A stretch of 64,000 nucleotides of DNA from Terrilactibacillus sp. S3-3 (lineage in GTDB: Bacteria > Bacillota > Bacilli > Bacillales > Sporolactobacillaceae). Position numbers and translations under genes: made by a program. Numbering within the stretch: position 1 is the first letter of the stretch; each line of letters opens with the position of its first letter. Positions 1 to 9,240 of this stretch are shown here, piece by piece. The stretch covers positions 930,001 through 994,000 of the forward strand of contig CP129291.1 of assembly GCA_030437565.1 (NCBI GenBank), written 5' to 3'. The notes below the pieces were generated by a model, which ran no database searches, was not told the origin of the DNA, and worked only from the letters and a program-made list of their open reading frames with translations.

Positions 1-293
1 GCCCAAATATAAATAAACCAGTTTGCGCTGACCAAAAGAGAAGCCAGGATAATTAACAAAAGCATGATCGGTTTCATCACCATCTGTTTGAAGCCAAGAA
101 AAAAAGCCTGTGTTTTTTTTAGGCAAATCAAAAGGATAATCATGAACACGAAGGCCCAGAAGATGCGGTGGGCTAAGATTTCAAAAGCGGGGACGTGATG
201 AATCGGTTTCCAATACAATGGAAAGAGCCCCCACAAGAAATAAGAGAGAGCAGCGTAGACCATGCCCATTTTCTTTTTAGAGTCTTTCTGCAT
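1..293 (-). CDS. rarD: RarD/EamA-family permease, N-terminal part (cut by window edge)
   Basis: Translating the minus strand from ATG at 293 gives about 97 residues that run off the left edge. They contain the RarD signatures GLFPLYWK (after the first membrane segment), PAFEILAHR and ANWFIYIWA. RarD proteins are ten-helix DMT-superfamily transporters of the cytoplasmic membrane whose substrate is poorly defined. Three hydrophobic stretches are visible. A purine-rich GGGAGGAAGG lies about 20 nt upstream, rather far for a ribosome binding site, and no better in-frame start is seen. The family call is firm; the substrate is unknown. Confidence 0.85.
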   Translation of the reverse strand, partial: MQKDSKKKMGMVYAALSYFLWGLFPLYWKPIHHVPAFEILAHRIFWAFVFMIILLICLKKTQAFFLGFKQMVMKPIMLLLIILASLLVSANWFIYIW

Positions 294-390
294 GCAAAGT
301 CTTGATGAAGAGCGGCCTTCCTCCCTTACCAAGGTTCACTTCCTTCCTTTAATGATAATTGTCTGTCTCTACGAAGAGCCGTCATCAATC

Positions 391-947
391 TCAAGACGGC
401 TTAGACGGCCTGCGTAAGTTTTTTAATTTTTGATTGTAGAAATTTGCCTGATGGATGGCTTCGCTGTCCTGAAAAATATCACCGGGCTTATCTCCCCTGC
501 CGATGACGTACCCTTCAAAAGAAGTGCCGAGAAAGTTAAAAATGTGTTGAAATTGTATGATAAGAGGCAGGGCTTTTATTCGCGGTTCATCGCCGCCGAC
601 AACGACGACCAACGCTCTCTTCACAGCCATTCGCGCTCTGAATGAGAGGCTTGAATCACGCAGGCTCTCCGACCACCTGTCAATAAAATTTTTCATAAGA
701 CCGCTCATTCCGTACCAATAGACGGGCGTGGAAAAAAGAATGATGTCATGATTCAGCATGGTTTTGACAACGGAAAGATAATCATCGTCAACCGTCTGAA
801 AGCCGGAGGGATCATGCCTTGATCTACAATAGGAAGAATATGTTTCTTTTTGAGAAAAATGTGCTCACATTCAACATCTTTTATAATCAAATCCGTGAGC
901 GCCTCTGTGTTCCCGTTTTCACGAGTGCCGCCGTCGATGACAAGCAT
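391..947 (-). CDS. Flavodoxin-fold NAD(P)H-dependent FMN reductase (frameshifted)
   Basis: Two minus-strand pieces join into one protein of about 185 residues. The N-terminal piece (start ATG at 947) has MLVIDGGTRENGNTEAL, the phosphate-binding loop of this fold. The C-terminal piece has FSTPVYWYGMSGLMKNFIDR, the family's TPVYW...MKNFIDR segment that binds the isoalloxazine ring. The reading frame slips near 812-820 by one missing base; restoring it gives HDPSGFQTVDDDYL, which fits the family. The role is probably reduction of flavins, quinones or azo compounds in the cytoplasm. The substrate cannot be told. Confidence 0.75.
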
Positions 948-1302
948 AGTCAAACCCCGTTTCTGATATAGATTGATTTGGATCGTTAGACCGAAAATGC
1001 AGATGCTTCTATCATACACGTAAGCGACTGGCTCTGTATAGCGATGGACTTGAAATGGGGGGAGAAAAAATTGATAAACATAAAAAAAAGCGCGAAGATG
1101 GAAAAATTTTATTTTATTTGCGCTGTTTCAAATAGGCAAGAAAATGATATGATAAATTAGGATACTCCTTTGGCAAGGTCTTGCCTATCAGTGACGTGAA
1201 AACGCATTCGTGCGGGCACATAAGTCGGGTCATTGATTGGCCTGTTTCTGATCAGGCAGCGCGGATGGAGAAAGAGCAGATTAGAATAGGGGGCACAATC
1301 AA

Positions 1303-2500
1303 ATGGAAAATAGGTTTTCCAAATGTCGAGCCAAGTGAAGGCATCGGCGACACGTGAAATTTTAAAAGTGACGGAGAGACCGGAAGTGATTTCGTTTGCC
1401 GGCGGTTTGCCTGCGCCGGAACTTTTTCCTGTTGAAGGGATTCGGGAAGCATGCGATGCGGTACTGAAAGAATCAGGCGCAGCCGCTTTGCAATACAGTA
1501 CAACGGAAGGCTATGTCCCTCTTAGAGAAGCGATTTGCGGACGGATGAAAGCTATCGGCATCGACACATCGGTTGATCATGTAATGATTACGTCCGGGTC
1601 GCAGCAAGGGCTCGATTTGACGGGCAAGCTTTTTATAGATGAAGGGGATACCGTCATCTGTGAAAGTCCGACCTATCTTGCGGCGCTCAATGCTTTTAAA
1701 ATTTATCGTGCGAATTTTGTCGAAGTCGCAATGGACGACGACGGCATGATCATGGAAGAACTTGAAAAGGCCCTTCAGGCACATCCGGAAGCAAAATTTA
1801 TTTATACGATTCCTGATTTTCATCCGACCGGCCGGACGATGAAACTTGAAAGAAGACGGAAAATGATTGAACTGGCCAATCAATACGATGTGCTGATTAT
1901 CGAGGATAATCCTTACGGAGCGATCCGGTTTGCCGGAGAATCGCTGCCTCCGCTTAAATCCTTTGATACTGAAGGCCGGGTGATTTATCTCAGCACCTTC
2001 TCGAAAATTCTTGCACCGGGTTTTCGGCTTGGCTGGATCTGTGCAGACAGTGTCTTTATCGAAAAATATGTGGCCTTTAAGCAAAGTGCCGATTTGCATA
2101 CCGACAGTTTTGCGCAAAGGGTCGCCGAAAAATACATGGAACTTTTTGATCTTGAAGCACATATTCAAAAGATAAAGGCCGTCTATAAAGAAAGACGGGA
2201 AATCATGATCCAGTGTATTCACGACTTTTTCCCTAAAAATATTAAGCACAGCACTCCGGACGGCGGATTGTTCATTTGGGTAGAGCTTCCGGAAAATATT
2301 GATACACAAGAAGTATTTATGAATGTTTGAAACATGATGTCGCTTTTGTCCCGGGTGCGTCATTTTTCCCGAACAGTGCCAAGAAAAATACTTTCCGCTT
2401 AAATTACTCTAACATGCCGAAAGAGAAAATTCTTGAAGGCATGAAGCGAATCGGCGAAGTGCTGGAAAAGACTTTTAAAGACGGTGCCGTTTTAAATTAA
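1303..2500 (+). CDS. PLP-dependent aminotransferase, fold type I (2-aminoadipate/LysN-like), frameshifted
   Basis: The protein opens with residues typical of LysN/2-aminoadipate-type transaminases (ATREILKVTERPEVISFAGG, then LPAPELFP) and carries the PLP-binding segment STFSKILAPGFRLGW with the Schiff-base lysine. The uninterrupted frame runs 1323-2330. Restoring one A near 1320 recovers an upstream ATG at 1303, preceded by AGGGGGC at good spacing. Restoring one T near 2325 adds a natural C-terminus (LKHDVAFVPGASFFPN...) ending at TAA 2498-2500. Total length is near 398 residues, normal for the family. It transfers amino groups between an amino acid and a 2-oxo acid in the cytoplasm; the exact amino acid is not predictable. 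A terminator follows at once, so it is probably monocistronic. Confidence 0.8.
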
Positions 2501-2504
2501 TCTT

Positions 2505-2555
2505 GAAAAAGCCGCGTAAGGAGAGGTGCTCCCCGATAAGCGGCTTTTTGTTTTC
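2505..2555 (+). terminator. Rho-independent terminator after the aminotransferase
   Basis: AAAAGCCGC (2507-2515) pairs with GCGGCTTTT (2540-2548) across a 24-nt loop, followed by more T. It sits directly after the reconstructed stop at 2500. Confidence 0.7.
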
Positions 2556-2742
2556 AAAAAAAAGTGATTCAGATCCTCCTCCGACTCAGAATCAGCAGAA
2601 AAAGTAAAGATTGCTGATAGCCCCAAGTTTTCCTCTTTATCTTTATTCAAAACAATTTTAAAGTTCACTCATGCCATGATATGATAAGATGAAAGGAATA
2701 TGTCGTCTAAAGTCGTACTTGACTCGAAAAAGGAGCATGAAA

Positions 2743-3591
2743 GTGGCCAAAGATAGGATGGTCCGGCCTTTCTTAAAATGGGCCGGCGGGAAACGGCAAT
2801 TGCTTCCCGAAATTCGTAAATGTATACCGGCAAATTTTAATACCTATTTTGAACCGTTTGTGGGTGCAGGAGCGGTGCTGTTTGATTTGCAGCCGGAACG
2901 TGCGGTGATCAACGACATTAATAATGAATTAATTAATGTTTACAAAGTGATTCGAGACGGTGTCGAATGGCTGATCGATGATTTGAAACAGCATCATAAT
3001 GAAAAAGACTACTTTTACTCTATTCGAGATTTAGACAGGACGGATGATTACCATAAATGGCAGCCGGCCAAAAAGGCATCGCGGATTCTTTACTTGAATA
3101 AAACGTGCTACAATGGCTTGTTCAGAGTAAACAAAAAAGGGTATTTTAACGTTCCGTTCGGCAACTATCGGGCGCCGCAAATTGTGAATGAAAAGACATT
3201 AAGAGCGGTCCATCGCTATTTGAACGACAATGATGTTTCACTTATGCGGACAGATTTTGAATCGGCGGTTGCTCAGGCTGGAAAAGGAGACTTTGTTTAT
3301 TTTGATCCGCCGTATGATCCGGTTTCGGAAACCGCTTCATTTACTGGGTACAGCTTGGACGGCTTTAATAGAGACGATCAACTGCGGCTGAGAGACGTAT
3401 TTATTGAGTTGGATAAACGAGGCTGCAAGGTGCTGCTGAGCAATTCGGCGACTGATTTTATAAAGGAGATTTATCGTCAATTCCCCATCCGTTTAGTGTC
3501 GGCCGGTCGCAATATCAATTCTGTGGCGACGAGGCGCGGAAAAATTGCTGAAGTTTTGGTCATGAATTATGAGCCGCCTATAAAAGAATAA
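2743..3591 (+). CDS. Dam-type DNA adenine-N6 methyltransferase (D12 class), orphan
   Basis: FLKWAGGKRQLLPEI, the SAM-binding loop FEPFVGAGAVLFDL and the catalytic DPPY (in VYFDPPYDP) appear in the order of D12-class (alpha) N6-adenine methylases such as Dam and DpnM. Those enzymes methylate GATC; the target here is inferred. The GTG at 2743 has AAGGAG eight nt upstream, whereas the ATG at 2737 is only two nt from it, so 2743 is preferred. Length is about 282 residues and the frame is intact, unusual for this window. No restriction endonuclease, second methylase or mismatch endonuclease gene lies nearby, so it looks solitary. Confidence 0.85.
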   Translation: MAKDRMVRPFLKWAGGKRQLLPEIRKCIPANFNTYFEPFVGAGAVLFDLQPERAVINDINNELINVYKVIRDGVEWLIDDLKQHHNEKDYFYSIRDLDRTDDYHKWQPAKKASRILYLNKTCYNGLFRVNKKGYFNVPFGNYRAPQIVNEKTLRAVHRYLNDNDVSLMRTDFESAVAQAGKGDFVYFDPPYDPVSETASFTGYSLDGFNRDDQLRLRDVFIELDKRGCKVLLSNSATDFIKEIYRQFPIRLVSAGRNINSVATRRGKIAEVLVMNYEPPIKE

Positions 3592-3780
3592 GCCTTGACA
3601 ATCCTGCAATAATGAAACATGGAATCAAACGGTTTTTTGCCGAATCCTTTCGGCTGCTGCGGCTGCATCCCCCGCTCAGTCATCGGATGTTTATGTATGG
3701 TGCCGTTTTCAGGAAAGAGGCGGCGCGGAACATCGAAAACGCCGGATGGTTCGGCAAGAAATATTTGCAATTTAAATCGC
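3592..3780. other. About 190-bp spacer with no supportable gene
   Basis: Short reading frames exist on both strands but none has a ribosome binding site or a recognisable product. The DNA is GC-rich compared with the Zur-box region that follows. Nothing else is seen in it. Confidence 0.4.
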
Positions 3781-3804
3781 TTTTGCGTTTTAATAGATTA
3801 TATA

Positions 3805-3823
3805 AATCGTAATTATTACGATT
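3805..3823. promoter_or_regulatory. Zur operator upstream of rpsN
   Basis: AATCGTAATTATTACGATT is a perfect 9-1-9 inverted repeat and matches the Bacillus Zur box (TCGTAATNATTACGA core). Possible promoter elements TTGCAA (3765) and TTTAAT (3789) lie just upstream, so zinc-loaded Zur bound here would block transcription. The gene downstream is the zinc-independent S14 paralogue, a classic Zur target. Confidence 0.9.
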
Positions 3824-3847
3824 ACGAAAAAAAAGGAGGATCTATAA

Positions 3848-3977
3848 ATGCCAAAAAATCTAAATTAGAAAAAAAAAAAAACGGGAAGCGCTTGTGGCGA
3901 AATATGCCGATTTGCGCCGCGAATTGAAAGCCAAGGGCGACTTCAGCACAAAATGGGGCGACTTCGGCCCAAAATAG
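3848..3977 (+). pseudogene. rpsN: Ribosomal protein S14, zinc-independent paralogue, 3' two-thirds replaced by repeats
   Basis: After AAGGAGG the sequence reads (with one lost G after ATG and an A-run indel at 3869-3881) as M-AKKSKLE, then KREALVAKYADLRRELKAKG. This is the N-terminus of the C-minus type of S14 that replaces the zinc-ribbon form under zinc limitation. Normal length is about 89 residues. Here only about 31 native codons remain. At GGC-GAC-TTC the sequence passes without a break into the tandem repeats and stops at TAG 3975-3977. No S14 C-terminal sequence (SRIAFRE-type motif) is found after the array. The product should not work in the ribosome. Confidence 0.8.
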
Positions 3978-4862
3978 AGCGACTTCGGCACAAAATGGGG
4001 CGACTTTTACCCAAATGGGGCGACTTCAGCCCAAAATGGGGCGACTTCAGCACAAAATGGGGCGACTTTTACCCAAATGGGGCGACTTCGGCCTCAAATG
4101 GAGCGACTTCAGCACAAAATGGGGCGACTTCAACTCAAATGGAGCGACTTCGGCCCAAAATGGGGCGACTTCAGCACAAAATGGGGCGACCTCAACTCAA
4201 ATGGAGCGACTTCGGCCTCAAATGGGGCGACTTCGGCACAGAATGGAGCGATTTCAACTCAAATGGAGCGACTTCAGCCCAAAATGGGGCGACTACAGCC
4301 CAAAATGGTGCGACTTCGGCCCAAAATGGGGCGACTTTTACCCAAATGGAGCGACTTCAGCCCAAAATGGTGCGACTTCAACTCAAATGGAGCGACTTCG
4401 GCCCAAAATGGGGCGACTTTTACCCAAATGGTGCGACTTCGGCACAGAATGGAGCGACTTAGGCACAGAATGGAGCGACTTCGGCCCAAAATGGAGCGAC
4501 TTCGGCCTCAAATGGGGCGACTTCGGCACAGAATGGAGCGACTTAGGCACAGAATGGAGCGACTTCGGCCCAAAATGGAGCGACTTCGGCCTCAAATGGG
4601 GCGACTTCGGCACAGAATGGAGCGATTTCAACTCAAATGGAGCGACTTCGGCCCAAAATGGAGCGACTTCGGCCTCAAATGGAGCGACTTCGGCCCAAAA
4701 TGGTGCGACTTCGGCCCAAAATGGGGCGACCTCAACTCAAATGGAGCGACTTCGGCACAAAATGGGGCGACTTCGGCACAGAATGGGGCGACTTTTACCC
4801 AAATGGAGCGACTTCGGCCTCAAATGGGGCGACTTCGGCACAGAATGGAGCGATTTCCCAGC
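3936..4862 (+). repeat. Tandem array 1: about 45 units of 20-21 bp, core AAATGGRGCGACTTC
   Basis: Units repeat the pattern AAATGGRGCGACTT followed by a variable 5-7 nt such as CGGCCCA, CAGCACA, TACCC, CAACTC or CGGCCTC. Mixing 20- and 21-bp units moves the phase, so all three plus-strand frames stay open for most of the array and translate as interleaved KWGDF, NGATSAQ and MERLRPK motifs. Every unit contains an ATG. No unit is palindromic and there are no spacers, so this is not CRISPR. The left end merges with rpsN at GGCGACTTC, and the right end stops near 4862, about 70 bp before the znuA promoter. Array 2 and the rlmA insertion belong to the same family. Confidence 0.9.
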
Positions 4863-4931
4863 CTAAAATTGTGCAGATCAGAAGATCCTTTTGAGAGACT
4901 GCGGTGTTAGATAACCTGGAATAGAAAGGAC

Positions 4932-4960
4932 TTGACAAATTAAATCGAAATCGTTACTAT
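4932..4960 (+). promoter_or_regulatory. Sigma-A promoter of znuACB
   Basis: TTGACA (4932-4937), a 17-nt spacer and TACTAT (4955-4960) form a near-consensus sigma-A promoter. Transcription would start near 4967, a few bases before the Zur box. Confidence 0.75.
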
Positions 4961-4973
4961 TTATCGTAGCCCA

Positions 4974-4992
4974 AATCGGAATTATTACGTTT
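4974..4992. promoter_or_regulatory. Zur operator upstream of znuA
   Basis: AATCGGAATTATTACGTTT differs from the perfect Zur palindrome by two bases and lies just downstream of the predicted start site, suited to repression by zinc-bound Zur. A weaker related half-site (ATCGTTAC...TTATCGTA) overlaps the -10 region. Confidence 0.8.
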
Positions 4993-5024
4993 TTTGTTGG
5001 ATACATATATTAGGGGGAAAAGAA

Positions 5025-5938
5025 GTGAAAAATAAACAGAGCTTGATTCGCCGCTCGATGTTCTTATTTTGCGCCATGATGCTATTAGGCGCGCTTTCCG
5101 GCTGCGGCAGCGCCGGTTCAAGTCAAAAAAGTTCGGAGAAAATACAAGTTGTTGCGGCGGAGGATTTTTACGGTGAAGTGGCAAAAGCAGTTGGCGGCAA
5201 TCATGTGGTTGTGACGTCAATTATCAATAAACCTAGTGTTGATCCGCATGATTTTGAGCCGACGATAGATACGGCGAAAGCGGTAAATAAAGCGAGATTG
5301 GTTGTCTACAATGCATCGGTTATGATGGCTGGATGGACAAACTTGTCTCCTCTTCAGGCAGTAGTCAAACACCGGTTATTCGCGTTGCCGAAGACATCAT
5401 GAATAAAAAGGACGGCGATAATGAGCATTTATGGTACAATCCGGATACGATGCCGAAACTGGCGGCAGCGATTGCTAATAAACTAGCAAAAATTGATCCT
5501 AAGAACGGAAAGGAATACCGTCAGAATGCGAAAAAGTATCAGGCATCAATCAAGCCGATCAAGGATTTGGTTGCAAAACTGAATCAGAAATCGGATAATA
5601 AAAAAGTTGACGTTTCGGAACCAGTCTTCGATTATATGCTGCAGGCCTTGAAATATAAGGAAGGCAATGTGAAATTTTCCAAAGCTGTTGAAGACGGAAA
5701 TGATCCGGCGCCAACTGATATCGCGAACATGCAGAAAGACATTAAAAACCATAAAATTGCGTTCTTTGTTGATAATATTCAAGCCAGCGATCCAACGGTA
5801 AAGAAAATGGTGAGACTGGCTGTCCAAAGCCATACACCGGTTGTTAAAGTAACGGAGACAATGCCGAGCGGCAAAGATTACAAAACCTGGATGCTCGGTG
5901 AACTGAAACAAGTGGAAAAGATTCAAAATAACCAATAA
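5025..5938 (+). CDS. znuA: Zinc ABC transporter substrate-binding lipoprotein ZnuA/AdcA (frameshifted)
   Basis: GTG start with AGGGGG eight nt upstream. A lipoprotein signal peptide ends in the lipobox LSGC. Cluster A-I metal-binding features follow: DPHDFEPT (histidine ligand), EHLWYNPDTM (second histidine) and a late aspartate in FVDNIQASDPT. The frame slips near 5310, where AATGCATCGG should read with one more G (NGIGYDGWMDKL). The rebuilt protein is about 304 residues, normal for the family. It captures Zn2+ outside the membrane and passes it to ZnuB. It is the first gene of znuA-znuC-znuB and lies under a Zur box. Manganese specificity is possible by family but unlikely given Zur. Confidence 0.88.
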
Positions 5939-5960
5939 AAGAGCATGGGAGGTTGTCCTT

Positions 5961-6729
5961 ATGGTTTGTGATATCCGCGTTGATAATCTGCAGATCAGTT
6001 TTAATGGAGAAAAGATATTGGATCATCTCTCCTTTGATGTTGCAGCTGGAGAAATGTTCGCCATTGCCGGCCCTAATGGTGCCGGTAAATCGACGCTTTT
6101 AAAAGCTATCCTTGGATTTATCACGCCTCAAAAGGGCAATGTGACGATTGAAAAAAAAGGCGGAAAGGCCGTGATTGGCTACGTTCCGCAATCCCGTGCA
6201 ATAGATGAAGAAACACCGATTCGGGCGAGAGATTTTGTCTCGCTCGGATTGCCTCCAAAAATAAGGCCGTGGCTGTCTTCGAAAGAGCGCGAAACGGTGA
6301 AGCGGGCCATGAGCTGACAGACACACCTTTCGTCTTGCCAAAAAACCGATCGGCAAGCTGTCGGGAGGAGAAAGACAACGAGTGTTTTTTGCTCAGGCAT
6401 TGGTTCGCCATCCCGATATTTTATTGCTTGATGAATCGACGGCCAATTTGGATCCGAAAGCTCAGGACCAAATAATGAAATTAGTTCAAAGGGTTTGCCG
6501 ATCGCAAGGTATCACGGTTCTCTTTATCAGCCATGATCTTCATTTGGTCAAAGAGTACGCCGATCGCATCTTATTTTTATCACGCGGGCATTACGAGCTG
6601 AACAGTGCGGAAAATATGCTCGCAGGCAATAAAATCAGGCGTTTTTATGATGCTCCGGGTGAGGCTGTCAAAACGGAAAAGGATCGATATGATGGTCAGG
6701 CAGCACAGGCTACGCAACACCTGTTTTAA
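5961..6729 (+). CDS. znuC: Zinc ABC transporter ATPase ZnuC/AdcC (frameshifted)
   Basis: ATG with GGGAGG upstream, 22 nt after znuA. The Walker A motif GPNGAGKST, signature LSGGERQR and Walker B ILLLDEST are all present; STANLD is typical of metal-import ATPases. The frame is broken near 6312 (GCCATGAGCTGA lacks a G) and probably again near 6332, where PFRLAKKPIGK is expected. The rebuilt length is about 256 residues. It powers uptake of zinc bound by ZnuA through ZnuB, on the inner face of the membrane. Confidence 0.87.
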
Positions 6730-6754
6730 CTGATTGACTTGGAGGGATTGATTG

Positions 6755-7558
6755 ATGTTTCAATATGATTTTATGCAGCATGCGTTTATTGCCGGAACAC
6801 TGGTGGCGTTAATGTGGGGGGTGATTGGTGTTTTTATTATGGCACGGAACTTGTCCTTTATTGCCCATACGTTTTCCCACATCGGTTTTGCCGGGGCTGC
6901 TTTCGCTGTCTTTGCCGGCATCGATCCCCTTGGCGGTCTTTTACTGTTCACGATCCTCAGTGCACTTGGAGTCGGACAGCTGGGTGTGAAAAAGTTCAGA
7001 CGCGATGCATCCGTCAGTGTGATCCTGAGCTTTTTTCTCGGTCTCGGCATTTTATTTTTGTCTTTATCCAATAAGCAGTCCAATTTCACGTCGACGATTT
7101 TATTCGGCAGTGTCGTCGGCATTGATCTCCAGGATGTTTGGCAAATTGTCGGATTAACGGTGTTTGTGATGGCTGTGCTGGCCGCCGGATACAGATGGCT
7201 TAAGTTTGATTCATTTGATCAAGTCGGCGCCGAGGCCGCGGGATTGCCGATTCGCTGGATTTCAATTGGTTTTTTGCTTTTGATGTCGATCGCGGTGAGC
7301 GTTGTGCAGATTGTCGGGGCTTTGCTTGTTTTCGCTCTGATGACCGTTCCGGCGGCGGCGGCGCGCTATTTTACACAGTCCGTTATCGGTATGATCGTGA
7401 TTTCTTCGATCCTGGCTGTACTCGGCGTATGGTTCGGTCTCGTCATGAGTTACTATACGAGTGCACCCGTCAGCTTCTTTATTACGACTTTTGAGGCAGC
7501 TATGTATATGCTGGGACTGGCTTTTCAAAAAAATATATGCTTAGATACCGCCCGGTAA
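6755..7558 (+). CDS. znuB: Zinc ABC transporter permease ZnuB/AdcB
   Basis: ATG at 6755 with GGAGGG eight nt upstream; a TTG directly before it is less likely. About 267 residues with seven or eight hydrophobic helices and the ABC-3 family segments SHIGFAGAAFA and VGALLVFALMTVPAAAAR, the latter touching ZnuC. Uninterrupted frame. It is last in the operon, and a hairpin with a T run follows. Confidence 0.9.
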   Translation: MFQYDFMQHAFIAGTLVALMWGVIGVFIMARNLSFIAHTFSHIGFAGAAFAVFAGIDPLGGLLLFTILSALGVGQLGVKKFRRDASVSVILSFFLGLGILFLSLSNKQSNFTSTILFGSVVGIDLQDVWQIVGLTVFVMAVLAAGYRWLKFDSFDQVGAEAAGLPIRWISIGFLLLMSIAVSVVQIVGALLVFALMTVPAAAARYFTQSVIGMIVISSILAVLGVWFGLVMSYYTSAPVSFFITTFEAAMYMLGLAFQKNICLDTAR

Positions 7559-7570
7559 AAATATGAAGAA

Positions 7571-7603
7571 CAAAAACGCTCCGAAATTGGGGCGCTTTTT
7601 TGT
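7571..7603 (+). terminator. Terminator of the znu operon
   Basis: AAAACGCTCC and GGGGCGCTTTTTT flank a short GAAATT loop right after the znuB stop. Confidence 0.7.
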
Positions 7604-7742
7604 GCCGTTAGTCCGCCTGGCATTGGTGGCAGATAGGCGGTGAAAGCCCGCTGCGGACCTTATCAGTAGGAACTTTGAGCTAAAGACAAGGGTGGTGTAA
7701 ATTGTAACTGCTGAACTAAAATTAGATTACTATACACATGAA

Positions 7743-9183
7743 TCACGGCACAATTTCAAAAACCGTCCCTCGGTTAAAATCATTCACATTCATAGAGCTA
7801 TAAACCCCTAAATATAGTCTAGTTTGATTCAGATCCGTTCCCAAACTAACATAATAAGCTGATTGAGACCCAAAATCATAATCAGTTTCAATAACACTAA
7901 AATCATTTAGTTTACAATCTGTTCTTATCCTAGTATAAGCTAAAACCCCTCTAATCGGAGGCTGGGGTCTTTCATCCCTGGCAAAATCGGTAAACACAAC
8001 GCTTCCCGTTAAATCGGGGATTCCATTCCCCATATAAGGCTGCACTCCTGTAAGTGCAGCTCCTCCGAACTTATCTGGCCTCGGATCTTTATGAAAATAA
8101 CTCGTTAGAGGCTGAAGACGCCGCACTGAAGTTTTTTACTGCTTCATCATAATAAGCAACTGTTTTCTCATCCAAAGTCGGATTTGCAGAACAGCTCCTT
8201 ATTATCGAAGTAGGAAAAGCACCTTCCCATCCTCGCCAGCCAAAGTTAATAAATCCTTCTTGGTCAAGTTCAGATTCCATTAAAGAAGCTTGAATAATCT
8301 GAGTAACCGGTATTGTTTTTATAATGAACGAATGAAAAAAATCGACTCTACCAAATCTTGTCCGACATTTCCCACATATTTGATATATTGATTATAAAAC
8401 CTTTGAAATGAAATGCCTGGTATATTGCGAACCCCTTTGGCAATGACCGTCAGCGTTTCCTGAATAGGTGCGGGAAGTTCATTAAAACGTGTGACTACGG
8501 GTGGATTATCGATAAACGTATTCTTAGCGACATCAATTTCAATTATTTTACCGGCAATTTCCATATCGTCCTGGCTCAAATTAAATGGATCATAGCCTGA
8601 TCCACCATCTCCGGTTGTTAAAACAAGTTTTCCTGTTTCAGGTGAAAAGTTTAAGCTATTGACCCCATTATGATTAAAAAATGGTCTTCTTAAATTAAGT
8701 AATGTCCTCCGTTTTTGCGGCCCGCCATTCGATTGCAAAATCCATTCTTCAACTGTATCAATATGATCATATTGATTTTCTCTATTTATCCACTTTAGGT
8801 TTAATGTTCCGGGATCGCACGGGTTCGGTTTAGGAGGACCCTGTCTTGTAACTTCTGAACTGGGAAGAGCACCTGGACCTTGTGTCCCAGCTACTGAATA
8901 ATGAAGATAAAACAGACCGTTATAATAAAATTGGGGATGAAACGCGAGCCCTACCAATCCCCGTTCATCATATCCGCCACCAGAAAAACCTAGTTTTATG
9001 ATTCGCGGGCGAATGTCTAAAAAAGTCCTTATAACTCCGTTTCCTATGTAAAAGATTTCTCCTGCCTGGGTTGCAATAAATAATCTTTCATTTGAGTCAC
9101 CCGGAAGTATAGTTGTTTTCAAAACAGTGGGTAAGTTTTATCTTACTAACAATAGGCTGTAAACTAACCTTGACTTTTATCAA
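7743..9183 (-). CDS. Glucose/sorbosone dehydrogenase-like beta-propeller protein (PQQ-type, frameshifted)
   Basis: Three minus-strand pieces join: ERLFIATQAGEIFYI, then ERGLVGLAFHPQF, TGDGGSGYDPFNLSQ and INFGWRGWEGAFP. These are hallmarks of the GSDH/YliI family of six-bladed propellers that oxidise sugars with PQQ or act as related secreted proteins. Frameshifts lie near 8320, 8110 and 9150. Removing one A near 9150 restores VSKINLPTVLKTT and a TTG start at 9183 with AAAGGAG eleven nt upstream. Length is about 480 residues. No clear signal peptide is visible. Base composition is AT-richer than the neighbours, suggesting acquisition. The catalytic substrate is not known. Confidence 0.7.
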
Positions 9184-9223
9184 CTAACTTTACACTCCTT
9201 TTTATTGTTTTCTGTTATCCCGC

Positions 9224-9240
9224 ATTAACGGGCAGTAAGA
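9224..9240 (+). repeat. Direct repeat copy 1 flanking the hairpin/hemerythrin patch
   Basis: ATTAACGGGCAGTAAGA recurs with one mismatch at 10321-10337. The two copies bracket the hairpin cluster and the hemerythrin gene. Confidence 0.6.

Noticed and set aside
1020..1302. Possible T-box or other riboswitch before the aminotransferase
   Set aside because: Small hairpins (GGCAAG/CTTGCC; GCCTG/CAGGC) exist but no T-box sequence, specifier loop or terminator was found.
3612..3812. 66-codon and 102-codon ORFs before rpsN
   Set aside because: No ribosome binding site, no family resemblance, and they run into the Zur operator.
3936..4862. Array 1 as a CRISPR array
   Set aside because: Units are adjacent, 20-21 bp, with no unique spacers and no cas genes nearby.
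3953..4910. Three long overlapping plus-strand ORFs (169-283 codons) with WGDF, NGATSAQ and MERL repeats
   Set aside because: They arise from stop-free repeat units; all three frames are equally open and none has a ribosome binding site or non-repeat domain.
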